Shown here piece by piece: positions 23,778-32,125 of a stretch of 47,357 bases of DNA. Under the pieces are notes generated by a model. That model worked only from the letters and a program-made list of their open reading frames with translations. It did not search any database and was not told the DNA's origin. Position numbers and translations under genes: made by a program. Source of the DNA: Maribacter sp. (GTDB lineage Bacteria > Bacteroidota > Bacteroidia > Flavobacteriales > Flavobacteriaceae); NCBI GenBank assembly GCA_024643345.1, contig JAHENB010000014.1:1-47357 (forward strand). The letters run 5' to 3'. Each line of letters opens with the position of its first letter. Positions within the stretch are counted from its first letter, which is position 1.

Positions 23778-25301
23778 ATGCAGGTTTTCCAAAAGAACAG
23801 TAATATTTTCAATTTGCTTTCGGAAGGGGTCTCCGAAGGCATTCTTGTCGTCAACAAACATCAGGTCATCGTGGCCACCAACTCATCCGCGGAGGAGATG
23901 TTTGGCTATTCAAAAGATGAATTATTGGGTCAATCCCTTGATCTGCTTATTCCATCAAAATATAGGCTTGCGCATAAAGATTATGTGATCGATTTTGTGG
24001 CAACAAGTGAAAAACGCCAGATGGGGCATGGTAAAAACCTTTACGGCCTTCGAAAAAATGGAGAGGAGTTTCCTGTAGAAGCAGGGTTGAACCCTTTTGA
24101 CCTCTATGGTGTTACCTATGTAATGGCCCTGGTCATTGATATTACCGAACGTAAAAAGGCAGAAAGGGAACTGATCCATTGGTCGAACATCTTTAACGAA
24201 TCGTTAAACGAGATTTTCATTTTTGATGCCAAAACCCTGCACTTCAAAAATGTGAACAAGGGGGCCCTAAAGAACATGGGCTATACCTTGGGAGAATTTA
24301 AAAATTTGACACCCATTGACATCAATCCCAAGTTCGATGAATCCGGTTTTCAAAATCTGATCGCCCCGCTTCTCAGCGATCAAACGGAAAAAATAGAATT
24401 TGAATCATTACACCAACGAAAGGACGGTTCTGCTTATCCGGTGGAAGCGCACCTGCAAATATCCGACTTAGGGGAAGAGCAAGTGTTCGTTGCGATTATT
24501 TTGGATATTACCGAAAGAAAGAATTATACAGAAAAATTGGAAAGAACGGTGGAGGAGCGAACCAAACAGCTCACCGAGGCTTTGGCGAAGGAGAAGGAGC
24601 TCAATGAATTGAAGACACGCTTTTTATCGCTGGTATCCCATGAGTTTAAGACCCCTTTGAGCAGTATTCTCACATCGGTTACCCTGTTGTCGAAATACAA
24701 GCTTACAGACCAGCAGGGCAATCGGGAAAAGCATGTGGATACCATAAAGAACAAGGTGCGGTATTTAGATGCGATACTTAACGATTTTCTTTCCCTGGAG
24801 CGTTTGGAATCGGGGAAGGTCAATTATAAAATAGATCATTTTCCATTGAGCAAGCTGATCAATGAGGTCGTATATGATGCCAATTTGTTGTTGAAGGAGG
24901 GCCAAAAAATTATCTATCCCCAAGATATCGATCACATCAATTTGGCTTTTGAACAGAAAATTTTGGAGTTGGCCTTATCGAATTTGGTGCACAACGCGAT
25001 TAAATATTCGGCGGAGAATACCGTTATCGAAATTCGGGTAATAGAAAACCGCGATAGCTTGGAGCTCGATATTATCGATGAAGGGATAGGCATTCCGGCC
25101 GAAGAACAGAAACATATTTTTAATCGTTATTTTAGAGCAGAGAATGCCCTGCTGAACCAAGGCACCGGAATCGGTTTGAGTATTGCCAAACAGCATCTTG
25201 AAAATTTGGGCGCTACCTTGAGTTTTACAAGTGAAGAAAATAAAGGATCTATATTTACGATAAAAATTCCAGAAAACGTCGTGGTGAATGCTCTTTCGTA
25301 G
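23778..25301 (+). CDS. PAS-PAS sensor histidine kinase, FixL-like
   Basis: A 507-residue kinase without membrane helices: PAS1 (about 10-125), PAS2 (135-248), coiled coil (250-280), HisKA with H-box SLVSHEFKTPLS (His288) and HATPase_c with NLVHNAIKYS, DEGIGI and GTGIGLS. PAS1 aligns with the FixL oxygen-sensing PAS domain: RxxH-x2-Y (His66, the place of the haem-ligating His200), and GHGK-x4-GLRKNGEEFP, with Lys where FixL has Arg220. Other, non-haem PAS domains share parts of this pattern, so haem binding is likely but not proven. The response regulator with a Crp/Fnr output follows after 105 bp. It is soluble, as expected for a sensor of diffusible gas or redox state. Confidence 0.88.
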   Translation: MQVFQKNSNIFNLLSEGVSEGILVVNKHQVIVATNSSAEEMFGYSKDELLGQSLDLLIPSKYRLAHKDYVIDFVATSEKRQMGHGKNLYGLRKNGEEFPVEAGLNPFDLYGVTYVMALVIDITERKKAERELIHWSNIFNESLNEIFIFDAKTLHFKNVNKGALKNMGYTLGEFKNLTPIDINPKFDESGFQNLIAPLLSDQTEKIEFESLHQRKDGSAYPVEAHLQISDLGEEQVFVAIILDITERKNYTEKLERTVEERTKQLTEALAKEKELNELKTRFLSLVSHEFKTPLSSILTSVTLLSKYKLTDQQGNREKHVDTIKNKVRYLDAILNDFLSLERLESGKVNYKIDHFPLSKLINEVVYDANLLLKEGQKIIYPQDIDHINLAFEQKILELALSNLVHNAIKYSAENTVIEIRVIENRDSLELDIIDEGIGIPAEEQKHIFNRYFRAENALLNQGTGIGLSIAKQHLENLGATLSFTSEENKGSIFTIKIPENVVVNALS

Positions 25302-25406
25302 CATTATGGAAAAGGGGTTGAAGTCGATTCAAATCGGTACTTGGCCCATATTTTGCCCCATAGGACAAATACCTTGGGTTCTGGACTAAAACAATAATAA
25401 GGAAAG

Positions 25407-26459
25407 ATGAAAAGCGTACTGTTAATTGAAGATGATAAGGCCCTCAGGGAAAATACGGCAGAGTTGCTCGAACTTTCAAACTATTCGGTAATGACCGCCG
25501 CCAACGGCATCATCGGGATACAAATGGCTGAGGATCACATGCCCGACGTGATCGTTTGCGACATCATGATGCCAGAGCTTGACGGCTATGGGGTACTTCA
25601 AAGCCTTGCTTCCCGTCAAAGTACCATGCACATACCTTTTATCTTTCTTTCTGCCAAAACAGAACATAAGGAAGTCCGAAAGGGCATGGACCTTGGCGCG
25701 GACGATTATTTGACCAAACCGTTTGAGGAGGACGACCTGATCAGTGCTATAGAAAGCAGGCTCGCAAAGTCCGAGATATTGTCCCGTATGAACCAGGGGC
25801 TCCCGGTTAAATCGGATATTTCGGAACAAGAGATGCGTTCGTTGAACGAGCTCAAGAATTTTTTTGATGATAATGGGGAAGAGGAACTTTATGCCGAGGG
25901 GCAAATGATCTTTAAGGAAGGCACGCACTCCCATAAAATATACCTTATTTTGAAGGGTTTGGTGAAATGCCATAAAATAGATGCCGACGGTAAGGAATTG
26001 ATCACCTCCCTCTACAGGGCGGATGATTTTTTGGGACTGACGTCCTTTATCAACAATGTGCCATATCAAGAATCGGCAACTGCAATGGAAGAGGTGGTAC
26101 TGGTGGGCATCTCAAAATCACGATTAAAGGAAGTTTTGGAACAAAACCATTCCATATCATTTGAACTGATGGAATTGCTGACGCAGAACATTACCGATAT
26201 CAAGGGCCAATTATTACAAATGGCCTATAGTTCCGTTAGAAAGAAAACGGCCCAAACCCTGCTTCAATTCGCGGAGGTCTTGAATAAAAAAACCGAAGAC
26301 CCCATCAAAATATCAAGGAACGATCTTGCCAGTGTAGCGGGCATCGCTACCGAAACCTTGATCCGTACACTTTCCGGATTCAAGAAAGAGGGCCTTATTG
26401 CGATCGAGGGCAGGAATATCAGAATCAAGGAATTAAAAGCATTGCATTACGTTTCATAG
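25407..26459 (+). CDS. response regulator fused to a Crp/Fnr DNA-binding module
   Basis: A 350-residue protein. Residues 1-125 form a receiver domain (acidic Glu8-Asp9-Asp10, phospho-acceptor Asp52 in CDIMMPELDG, Lys104 in LTKPF). A linker leads to a cNMP-binding-like barrel (about 145-255, FKEGTHSHKIYLILKGLVK), dimerisation helix and winged HTH (300-340). The HTH aligns without gaps to Fnr: ATETLIRTL against TVETISRLL, keeping the Glu and Arg that read TGA but with Ile for Ser212. No cluster-binding Cys set is present. It thus joins the roles of FixJ and FixK in one protein. It is the best candidate to bind the TGAY-N4-RTCA sites around it. The gap before it (25302-25406) holds CGAT-TCAA-ATCG at 25325-25336, without a -7 element at the regulon distance. 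Confidence 0.9.
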   Translation: MKSVLLIEDDKALRENTAELLELSNYSVMTAANGIIGIQMAEDHMPDVIVCDIMMPELDGYGVLQSLASRQSTMHIPFIFLSAKTEHKEVRKGMDLGADDYLTKPFEEDDLISAIESRLAKSEILSRMNQGLPVKSDISEQEMRSLNELKNFFDDNGEEELYAEGQMIFKEGTHSHKIYLILKGLVKCHKIDADGKELITSLYRADDFLGLTSFINNVPYQESATAMEEVVLVGISKSRLKEVLEQNHSISFELMELLTQNITDIKGQLLQMAYSSVRKKTAQTLLQFAEVLNKKTEDPIKISRNDLASVAGIATETLIRTLSGFKKEGLIAIEGRNIRIKELKALHYVS

Positions 26460-26496
26460 TCCCAGTGTTGAAATAGCCGTAATTTATCCCCAAAAA

Positions 26497-26508
26497 TGAT
26501 AATTATCA
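26497..26508 (+). promoter_or_regulatory. TGATAATTATCA operator of the first USP gene of the cluster
   Basis: Centre 26502.5, within the 14-bp palindrome 26496-26509. A perfect -7 TACATTTG starts at 26532. The expected start near 26546 rules out translation from 26518 and supports the ATG at 26587. Confidence 0.9.
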
Positions 26509-26586
26509 TATCCAGCTTTGAATTGCGGAACTACATTTGTCAATATTTTTCTTGAAAGCCATCAACCAGCTTATGAAGTTCCTTGC

Positions 26587-27420
26587 ATGAAGCATATACT
26601 AGTTCCGACAGATTTTTCAATAAATGCCTGGAACGCCTTCGAATATGCCCGCAAGCGATTCGAGCACGTGCCATGTAGGTTTTATGTCCTCCACGTTGCG
26701 GGCCTTGCCGACTCACCCATTACAGCCAATTCCTTGGTTCTTGCCAAATCTGAAAACAAATCTGCAAAAAAGGATATGAGAACCCTTTTTGAGCGCATTT
26801 CACGATTGACACCCAATGCGAACCATAAATTCATGGCACTCCATCAATACGGATATTTCGTGGATATGGTACGAAAGGCCATTGATGAGAACAATATTGA
26901 ATTGTTGGTCATGGGAACCAAAGGTGCGGATGGGATCAAGGCCAGCGTGATCGGTAGCAATACCGGCGACGTAATCCATAAAGTAAGATGCGATATTTTA
27001 ATCGTTCCTGAAAACGCGGTTTTTGAACCGATACGAGAAGTGGCATTCCCCACGGATTTCAATACTTTTTACACCCACCATGTCTTAGAATCCTTATCGG
27101 AGATCTTGGCCACGGGCGAGACAAAATTGAGGGTTGTGCACGTGAAGGCCCATAAGGGTCAACTCAGCGTGAATCAGGAGCAGAACAGGGTCTACCTGAA
27201 AGATTATTTAGAGGAATTATATAAGGAAGTCCATTCTTTCCATATGGTAACCAACACCAAGGTTTCAAAGGCGATAGAGGAATTTACGGATCTTATGGGG
27301 ATTGATCTAGTCGTAATGGTGGCCAAAAATTTAAATTTTCTGCAACAGCTCCTTTTCGATTCTTCGATCCAGAAGGTAAGTTTCCATACAGAGGTCCCCT
27401 TGCTGGTGCTGCATGAATAA
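26587..27420 (+). CDS. tandem universal stress protein
   Basis: A 277-residue protein with two UspA-like domains. Domain 1 opens KHILVPTDFSINAWNAFEYA and has the ATP-loop VMGTKGADGIKASVIGSNTGDV. Domain 2 (from about 140, REVAFPTDFNTFYTHH) lacks the G-x2-G-x9-G loop and ends with the variant MVAKNLNFLQQLLFDSSIQKVSFHTEVPLLV. The start at 26587 follows from the promoter position. It is transcribed alone; the next gene has its own operator. The closest relative in the window is the USP at 34052, which shares the VAKNLNFLQ ending in place of KHSFLE. Confidence 0.9.
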   Translation: MKHILVPTDFSINAWNAFEYARKRFEHVPCRFYVLHVAGLADSPITANSLVLAKSENKSAKKDMRTLFERISRLTPNANHKFMALHQYGYFVDMVRKAIDENNIELLVMGTKGADGIKASVIGSNTGDVIHKVRCDILIVPENAVFEPIREVAFPTDFNTFYTHHVLESLSEILATGETKLRVVHVKAHKGQLSVNQEQNRVYLKDYLEELYKEVHSFHMVTNTKVSKAIEEFTDLMGIDLVVMVAKNLNFLQQLLFDSSIQKVSFHTEVPLLVLHE

Positions 27421-27443
27421 AAGGCATTGTTTTTCTTTGTCAC

Positions 27444-27455
27444 TGATAATTATCA
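27444..27455 (+). promoter_or_regulatory. TGATAATTATCA operator of the three-USP operon
   Basis: Centre 27449.5. A perfect -7 TACTTTTG starts at 27479, expected transcript start near 27493. The first gene begins only at 27632, so there is a leader of about 139 nt. Confidence 0.9.
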
Positions 27456-27486
27456 TAGATTTAAGCAAACTACACCAATACTTTTG

Positions 27487-27631
27487 AATGGCAGCGCGAA
27501 GGTATTAGGGCACATGGCCCGAACCTAAGAAGCACTGTCGACTTAAGATAATGCCATCGGAGACCGCTAGGGGCGGAGACCATGTTTTTACGACAACCGC
27601 CTAGTAACCGATCGCCAAAAAAAACACCGTA
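27487..27631 (+). promoter_or_regulatory. structured 5' leader of the three-USP operon
   Basis: This stretch is transcribed if the -7 box at 27479 is used. It holds two possible hairpins. Hairpin 1 pairs TTAGG (27506-27510) with CCTAA (27524-27528). Hairpin 2 pairs ATCGG (27556-27560) with CCGAT (27608-27612) and inside it CTAG and GCGG (27567-27576) with CCGCCTAG (27597-27604), with a 2-nt bulge and a 20-nt loop. GGAGACC occurs twice (27558 and 27574 regions). A six-codon frame starts at 27488. A regulatory RNA role is inference; other operators in the window have short leaders. Confidence 0.45.
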
Positions 27632-28477
27632 ATGAGAACTGTTTTGATCCCCACCGATTTTTCCATAAATGCCCGGCACGCTATTGATTATGCGCTGCAG
27701 CTCTATAAATGCGAAAAGACGAATTTCCATTTTTTGCATGCCTATTCCGATTCGTTTTATGACCTTTTAAAGGCGGCCGAAACGGATAACATGGAGGCAC
27801 ATAAAGAAAAGGCCAAAATAAAATCTGAAACCGCACTTGAAAGACTCTTGGAAGAAGTTCGATCCAAGACAAATAATCCCTTGCATACCTATAAGGTCAT
27901 TTCTGCATTTGACACTTTGGTCGATGCCGTGAACGATTTTGCCAATAAGATCAATGTAGATGCAGTAATCATGGGCACCAAAGGAGAAACTGCCGACAAA
28001 AAGATCACTTTTGGGAGCCATACGGTGCAAGTGTTCAAATATGTAAAATGCCCGGTTTTGGCCATTCCACAGCAATGTGAATACCAACAACCCAAAAAAA
28101 TCCTCTTTCCAACCGATTACATGCTGCCCTATAAACGAAGGGAACTCAAACTGCTGAACGATATCGCCACCCAGTTTAAATCGAAGATCTACTGTTTGTA
28201 TTTTTCCGATTTTGAGGAGTTGAGCAACAGACAGATCGACAATAAAAGGTTCCTGAGGGAATCGCTTTCTAAGGCCTACCTTTTTTATGAAAGGCTGCCG
28301 GTCGACAACAAGGCAAAGGCCATTTTGGATTATATCGATAAGAACGATATATCAATGCTCGTCATGGTGAATTCACGCCACTCTTTTTTGGAGGACATGC
28401 TCTACCGCTCAACGGTCGATGAAATTGGGCTGCACGCCAACATTCCGTTTTTGGTCATGCAAAACCTGCCCAGATAA
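27632..28477 (+). CDS. tandem universal stress protein
   Basis: A 281-residue protein, first of three co-transcribed USP genes. Domain 1 begins RTVLIPTDFSINARHAIDYAL and has IMGTKGETADKKITFGSHTVQV, so the ATP-loop glycines are changed (G-x2-G is followed by ETADKK and GSH). Domain 2 begins KKILFPTDYMLPYKRREL and ends MLVMVNSRHSFLEDMLYRSTVDEIG, without nucleotide loop. A long structured leader precedes it. Co-transcription with 28496 (18-bp gap) and 29358 (7-bp gap) suggests they form mixed oligomers or act on related partners, which is inference. Confidence 0.9.
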   Translation: MRTVLIPTDFSINARHAIDYALQLYKCEKTNFHFLHAYSDSFYDLLKAAETDNMEAHKEKAKIKSETALERLLEEVRSKTNNPLHTYKVISAFDTLVDAVNDFANKINVDAVIMGTKGETADKKITFGSHTVQVFKYVKCPVLAIPQQCEYQQPKKILFPTDYMLPYKRRELKLLNDIATQFKSKIYCLYFSDFEELSNRQIDNKRFLRESLSKAYLFYERLPVDNKAKAILDYIDKNDISMLVMVNSRHSFLEDMLYRSTVDEIGLHANIPFLVMQNLPR

Positions 28478-28495
28478 ACCCTAATCCCAAACGAA

Positions 28496-29350
28496 ATGAA
28501 GAAAATACTATTACCCACCGATTTTTCTGAAAATGCTTGGAATGCCATAGCCTATGCATTGGAATTGTTCAAAAATGAAAACTGTACTTTTTATATACTC
28601 CATACCTATACCCCTTTGTTTTATCGATTGGACTATATGATGGGCGGCCCCGAATTCAGTGCCATTCCCGATGTAGGCGTCGATATCTCTGTTGCGGGCC
28701 TGGAGAAAACCTTGGACGACATAAAATCGCGCTATCCCAATAAAAAACATCAGTACAAAACGGTTTCCGCATTCAACACCCTCACCGATGAGATCAATAG
28801 CCTATGTGAAAGCCATAAGATCAATTTGATTGTTATGGGGACCCAAGGGGCCACCGGTGCAAAAGAAATCTTATTAGGTACCAATACGGTATACGTGATC
28901 AGAAAGGCCAAGGTGCCCGTTTTGGCCGTTCCGGAGAATTACAGCTTTAAACCGATCAAAAAAATCTTATTTGCTGTTGATTATTGGACCCGCTATAAGG
29001 AAGAAGAGCTAAAATTCCTTAATGAAATGATTGATTTAAACGCTGCGAAATTGGTAGTGATGCATGCCAATGAGGAACATGCCTTAACTGAAGTCCAGAA
29101 AAAGAACAAAACCTATTTGATGGATTATTTTAAGACGGTCGATCCGGTCTTCGAAGAAATGAAAGATCATTACATGCCGAACGCGGTTCACGATTATATC
29201 GCCGAAAATGGCATTGACCTGTTGACCATGATGAACCGAAAGCATTCGTTTTTGGAAAGATTATTGGTCAAGCAGAACATAGATACCATTGGGTACCATG
29301 TCAAGATTCCATTTTTGGTCATGAAAGACACCGCCAAAATTTCTAAATAA
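28496..29350 (+). CDS. tandem universal stress protein
   Basis: A 284-residue protein, second of three co-transcribed USPs. Domain 1: KKILLPTDFSENAWNAIAYAL and the complete ATP-loop VMGTQGATGAKEILLGTNTVYVI. Domain 2 begins KKILFAVDYWTRYKEEEL and ends LLTMMNRKHSFLERLLVKQNIDTIG, the degenerate form common to this cluster. Spacing is 18 bp to the gene before and 7 bp to the gene after. The domain-1 loop suggests it binds ATP; the second domain probably serves for dimerisation or partner binding. Confidence 0.9.
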   Translation: MKKILLPTDFSENAWNAIAYALELFKNENCTFYILHTYTPLFYRLDYMMGGPEFSAIPDVGVDISVAGLEKTLDDIKSRYPNKKHQYKTVSAFNTLTDEINSLCESHKINLIVMGTQGATGAKEILLGTNTVYVIRKAKVPVLAVPENYSFKPIKKILFAVDYWTRYKEEELKFLNEMIDLNAAKLVVMHANEEHALTEVQKKNKTYLMDYFKTVDPVFEEMKDHYMPNAVHDYIAENGIDLLTMMNRKHSFLERLLVKQNIDTIGYHVKIPFLVMKDTAKISK

Positions 29351-29357
29351 GAGGCCC

Positions 29358-30200
29358 ATGCAAAAAATACTATTGCCCACCGATTTTTCAGATGACGCAT
29401 GGAATGCCATTTTTACTGCCTTAAAAATCTCCGGCAAGGAGGAATGTACATTTTATCTCTTGCACGCCTATGAGCCAAACCTGCTCAATATTCTGGGAGA
29501 CAAAAGCGAACAGCGCCTGGCGGCCATTTACGATTCCCTCTCCCAAGAATCACAAATGAAACTCAATGAAACACTAGACTATCTGAACAAAAATCACCAG
29601 AATCCGAAACACGGTTTCAAAACGATTTCAAGACGTGACGGGCTGGTGAACGCGGTGAAAGACCTGCAAAAGGATATAGGTTTCGATTTGGTGGTCATGG
29701 GCACCAAGGGCGCCACAGGGGCCAAGGAGGTATTTTTGGGGAGCAATACCGTTAAGGTAATCAAGAATCTGCGGCGTTGTCCCATCTTGGCAGTACCGGG
29801 CGATTATAATTTCCAGGTATTGCAACAAATCGTTTTACCGACCGACTATACGCATTCCATACAAGGATCGGCCCTTGATCTGCCCAAAAAACTGGCCAAA
29901 AAGTGGAACGCTTTGATCTATGTCTTATATGCATCGTCAGGACAAGATTTGAACAAGGAACAGCAAACGAACCAAAAACAACTAGAAACAATATTGGAAG
30001 GATTTCGGTTGAACTTACAAGAGGTTGCTTTAAAGGCAGATGTGTCCGATGCTATAGAAAGTTTCGTTGAGGAGATAAGGGCAGACTTGATCGTCTTGGT
30101 GCGCCACGAGCATAGTTTCTTGGAAAAGTTGACCAGGGAAGCGGTAATCAAAAAAATAGCCTTCAAATCGGAAGTGCCGTTATTGGTGATTCCTGATTGA
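29358..30200 (+). CDS. tandem universal stress protein
   Basis: A 280-residue protein, last gene of the three-USP operon. Domain 1: QKILLPTDFSDDAWNAIFTAL, ATP-loop VMGTKGATGAKEVFLGSNTVKVI. Domain 2: QQIVLPTDYTHSIQGSAL and ending LIVLVRHEHSFLEKLTREAVIKKIAF, again without nucleotide loop. A 37-bp gap with no recognisable terminator separates its stop from the convergent small gene at 30238. Confidence 0.9.
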   Translation: MQKILLPTDFSDDAWNAIFTALKISGKEECTFYLLHAYEPNLLNILGDKSEQRLAAIYDSLSQESQMKLNETLDYLNKNHQNPKHGFKTISRRDGLVNAVKDLQKDIGFDLVVMGTKGATGAKEVFLGSNTVKVIKNLRRCPILAVPGDYNFQVLQQIVLPTDYTHSIQGSALDLPKKLAKKWNALIYVLYASSGQDLNKEQQTNQKQLETILEGFRLNLQEVALKADVSDAIESFVEEIRADLIVLVRHEHSFLEKLTREAVIKKIAFKSEVPLLVIPD

Positions 30201-30237
30201 AAGCGTTCTTTGAAAAACAGTCAAAATCAAAGCCTAA

Positions 30238-30507
30238 TTACAATGCAATATCTGAAGTGAAATCGTCAAATACCAACTTTGTGGCATTTGGGGCGGTGCA
30301 ACTATAATCGGTAATGGGATGGCCAATCCTGCGCAGTTCCTGTTTTACCTTTTCAAAGCAGCCAGGGCTGTCATACAGAAAGGAAAGCATTCCCCTGATG
30401 ATATCGATATCGACAATCCTTATATCGAGAATGCGACTGAGGTTTCTGATCACGGTATTCTGAGATTCGATCGATTTTAAATCTTCAATTTTTGCTGTGG
30501 CTTTCAT
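30238..30507 (-). CDS. small HMA-like protein without metal cysteines
   Basis: An 89-residue protein from the ATG at 30507. The order NTVIRNLSRILDIRIVDID - IRGMLSFLYDSP - CFEKVKQELRRIGHPI looks like a beta-alpha-beta-beta-alpha ferredoxin-like fold, as in heavy-metal-associated domains, but there is no CxxC; single cysteines are at SPGC and YSC. Function is unknown. The start is firmly placed: a perfect -7 TAATTTTG occupies 30536-30529 and the operator at 30560 is shared with the divergent ROK gene, so the expected transcript start is near 30522 and a start at 30636 is excluded. Confidence 0.65.
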   Translation of the reverse strand: MKATAKIEDLKSIESQNTVIRNLSRILDIRIVDIDIIRGMLSFLYDSPGCFEKVKQELRRIGHPITDYSCTAPNATKLVFDDFTSDIAL

Positions 30508-30559
30508 GGATATGAATTTTGGGTTGAGCAAAATTACAGTATTGGCCGAACGTATAAAA

Positions 30560-30571
30560 TGACCTAGGTCA
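30560..30571. promoter_or_regulatory. shared divergent TGACCTAGGTCA operator (HMA-like / ROK kinase)
   Basis: Part of the 14-bp perfect palindrome 30559-30572. Centre 30565.5. Minus strand: perfect TAATTTTG from 30536. Plus strand: TTGGTTTA from 30595 (two mismatches). Both at the regulon distance. Confidence 0.85.
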
Positions 30572-30624
30572 TGTGGGCGCTTTTTTATTTTATCTTGGTT
30601 TATAATCTTAATTTTGGTTGTCGA

Positions 30625-31593
30625 ATGGTCAAGCAATATGTCTTAGGGATAGATATCGGAGGTACTTTTACCAAAATCGGAATCGTTGATTTGGAAGGGA
30701 CTATTCTTAAAAACACCGTATATAAGACGGGCGCAAATGCCTTTTACGGGGATTTTTTGAACAAATTGGAAGTGCAGGTGAACCTGCTCAGAAAAGCCCT
30801 CAACAAGAATGACCGGCTTTTATGCATAGGGGTGGGTGCGCCCAATGCCAATTATTTGACCGGCCTTATGGAACATCCCGTAAATTTTCGATGGGGCGAT
30901 AAGGTACCTTTGGTATCGGAAATCGAAAAACTTTTTGGATTACCGGTCTATATTGCCAATGATGCGAACGCCGCTGCCTTGGGCGAATTGTATTTTGGCT
31001 CAGGGAAAAATATGAAAGATTTTGTAGTCTTGACCTTGGGTACGGGGTTGGGAAGCGGTATTATAGCCAATGGTGAAATTTTGAGAGGGGCCCACGGAAT
31101 GGCCGGGGAAATCGGCCATGTGAACGTAGATCCCAACGGTCGCAATTGTAAATGCGGCCTGCAAGGTTGTTTGGAGACCTATGCTTCGGTGACCGGAATT
31201 AAACGCACCGTATTCGAACTTTTGGCCGAAATGACCGTTGACTCCGCAATGCGCCGGATAAGTTACGATGAAATGACCGGTGAAATGATTGCCAATGCAG
31301 CTTTGGAAGGCGATGAGGTCGCCTTGACCGCGTTTGAAAAAACGGCATTGGTTCTGGGCGGCAAGATGGCAGATACAGCAGCCCATCTCGATCCAGAGGC
31401 TTTTATTTTGAGCGGGGGGCTAAGCAAGGCCGGGGCCATTCTCCTAAATCCGGTAATCACCAGTATGGAAAAAAACCTGTTTAAGGCCTACAGGGGCAAA
31501 ATCAAGGTGATGATCTCAGACCTTCCTGGGGCGAGCGCCGTTTTGGGGCCCGCTGCCTTGGCATGGCAGCAAATCAATCGCATGAAAACTTAA
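30625..31593 (+). CDS. ROK-family sugar kinase (glucokinase-like)
   Basis: A 322-residue ROK kinase. The ATP motif VLGIDIGGTFTKIGIVD (6-22), the catalytic region YIANDANAAALGE with the base Asp, LGTGLGSGI, and the zinc site GHVNVDPNGRNCKCGLQGCLE (His plus three Cys) are intact. There is no N-terminal HTH, so it is an enzyme, not a repressor. It probably phosphorylates glucose or another free hexose, feeding glycolysis. The start is at 30625 because the expected transcript start is near 30609. The 3' end overlaps the convergent small helical protein gene by 4 bp. Confidence 0.88.
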   Translation: MVKQYVLGIDIGGTFTKIGIVDLEGTILKNTVYKTGANAFYGDFLNKLEVQVNLLRKALNKNDRLLCIGVGAPNANYLTGLMEHPVNFRWGDKVPLVSEIEKLFGLPVYIANDANAAALGELYFGSGKNMKDFVVLTLGTGLGSGIIANGEILRGAHGMAGEIGHVNVDPNGRNCKCGLQGCLETYASVTGIKRTVFELLAEMTVDSAMRRISYDEMTGEMIANAALEGDEVALTAFEKTALVLGGKMADTAAHLDPEAFILSGGLSKAGAILLNPVITSMEKNLFKAYRGKIKVMISDLPGASAVLGPAALAWQQINRMKT

Positions 31594-32048
31594 TGTTCTA
31601 AAAGATGCTCTAGGCGCTCGCTGTCAATTACATATTCGGTTAAAGTAAAAAGCTCCTTTCTGTTTTCCCTTACACTTTTAATAAATTCGGCAATCTCATT
31701 TTCCAATTCCTCATGATCGTCACGAAATACCTTGGTATTGAATTTTGTGGGATCATCGATGAGGCTTGCAAGTTGCGCCAAATGCTTGTCTATTTGGTCC
31801 AATAGGGTATCACATGCCAAAGTATCCGCCAGAATATTCTGGCCAATGGTCTGCACCGCCTTCAAATTCTCCGTTTGGGTAATCCAAATAAAATATTTGT
31901 CCAACAAGTGGTGCAGAAACTTTAGGTCATCTTTGTAGAAGAGCAGATCTGATTTCCAATGTTCTGTTAAGACATAAAGCTCTTGCCACTGGGAATTTTG
32001 CAAATAGCTGTCTTTTGGCCGCATTCTATACTCGTTCATCACATTCAA
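31590..32048 (-). CDS. small helical protein, paralogue A
   Basis: A 152-residue cytoplasmic all-helical protein (an alternative ATG at 32039 gives 149). It is one of four related proteins in the window (also 33332, 41579, 42169). The family signature is near the N-terminus: W-x-S-x-L-x-F-x-x-D-[ED]-x-x-F-L-x-x-L-L-x-x-Y, here HWKSDLLFYKDDLKFLHHLL (about 31-50). A middle helix with DKHLAQLASLID and a C-terminal helix (FRDDHEELENEIAEF then RKELFTLTEYVI) follow. There is no membrane helix or metal motif. Function unknown. It is transcribed alone from the operator at 32106 with -7 TACCTTTA. Confidence 0.8.
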   Translation of the reverse strand: MNVMNEYRMRPKDSYLQNSQWQELYVLTEHWKSDLLFYKDDLKFLHHLLDKYFIWITQTENLKAVQTIGQNILADTLACDTLLDQIDKHLAQLASLIDDPTKFNTKVFRDDHEELENEIAEFIKSVRENRKELFTLTEYVIDSERLEHLLEH

Positions 32049-32105
32049 TTTTAGGTGAGAAAATAATTGTCATCTAAAGGTAGCTACGACATTGACGGCA
32101 ACACA

Positions 32106-32117
32106 TGATTTTGGTCA
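32106..32117 (-). promoter_or_regulatory. TGAT-TTTG-GTCA operator of paralogue A
   Basis: Centre 32111.5. TACCTTTA starts at 32082 on the minus strand, the regulon spacing. It separates the chaperone operon from the paralogue A gene although both lie on the same strand. Confidence 0.82.
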
Positions 32118-32125
32118 TGGCATCC

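Noticed and set aside
25325-25336. CGAT-TCAA-ATCG palindrome before the response regulator gene as an autoregulatory site
   Set aside because: The half-site core is CGAT, not TGAY, and no TAnnTTTG-like element begins at the predicted position 25360.
26518-26586. N-terminal extension of the USP at 26587 starting at 26518
   Set aside because: The extension covers the -7 box and the expected transcript start (26546), and all related USPs begin directly with M-K-x-I-L-V/L-P-T-D-F-S.
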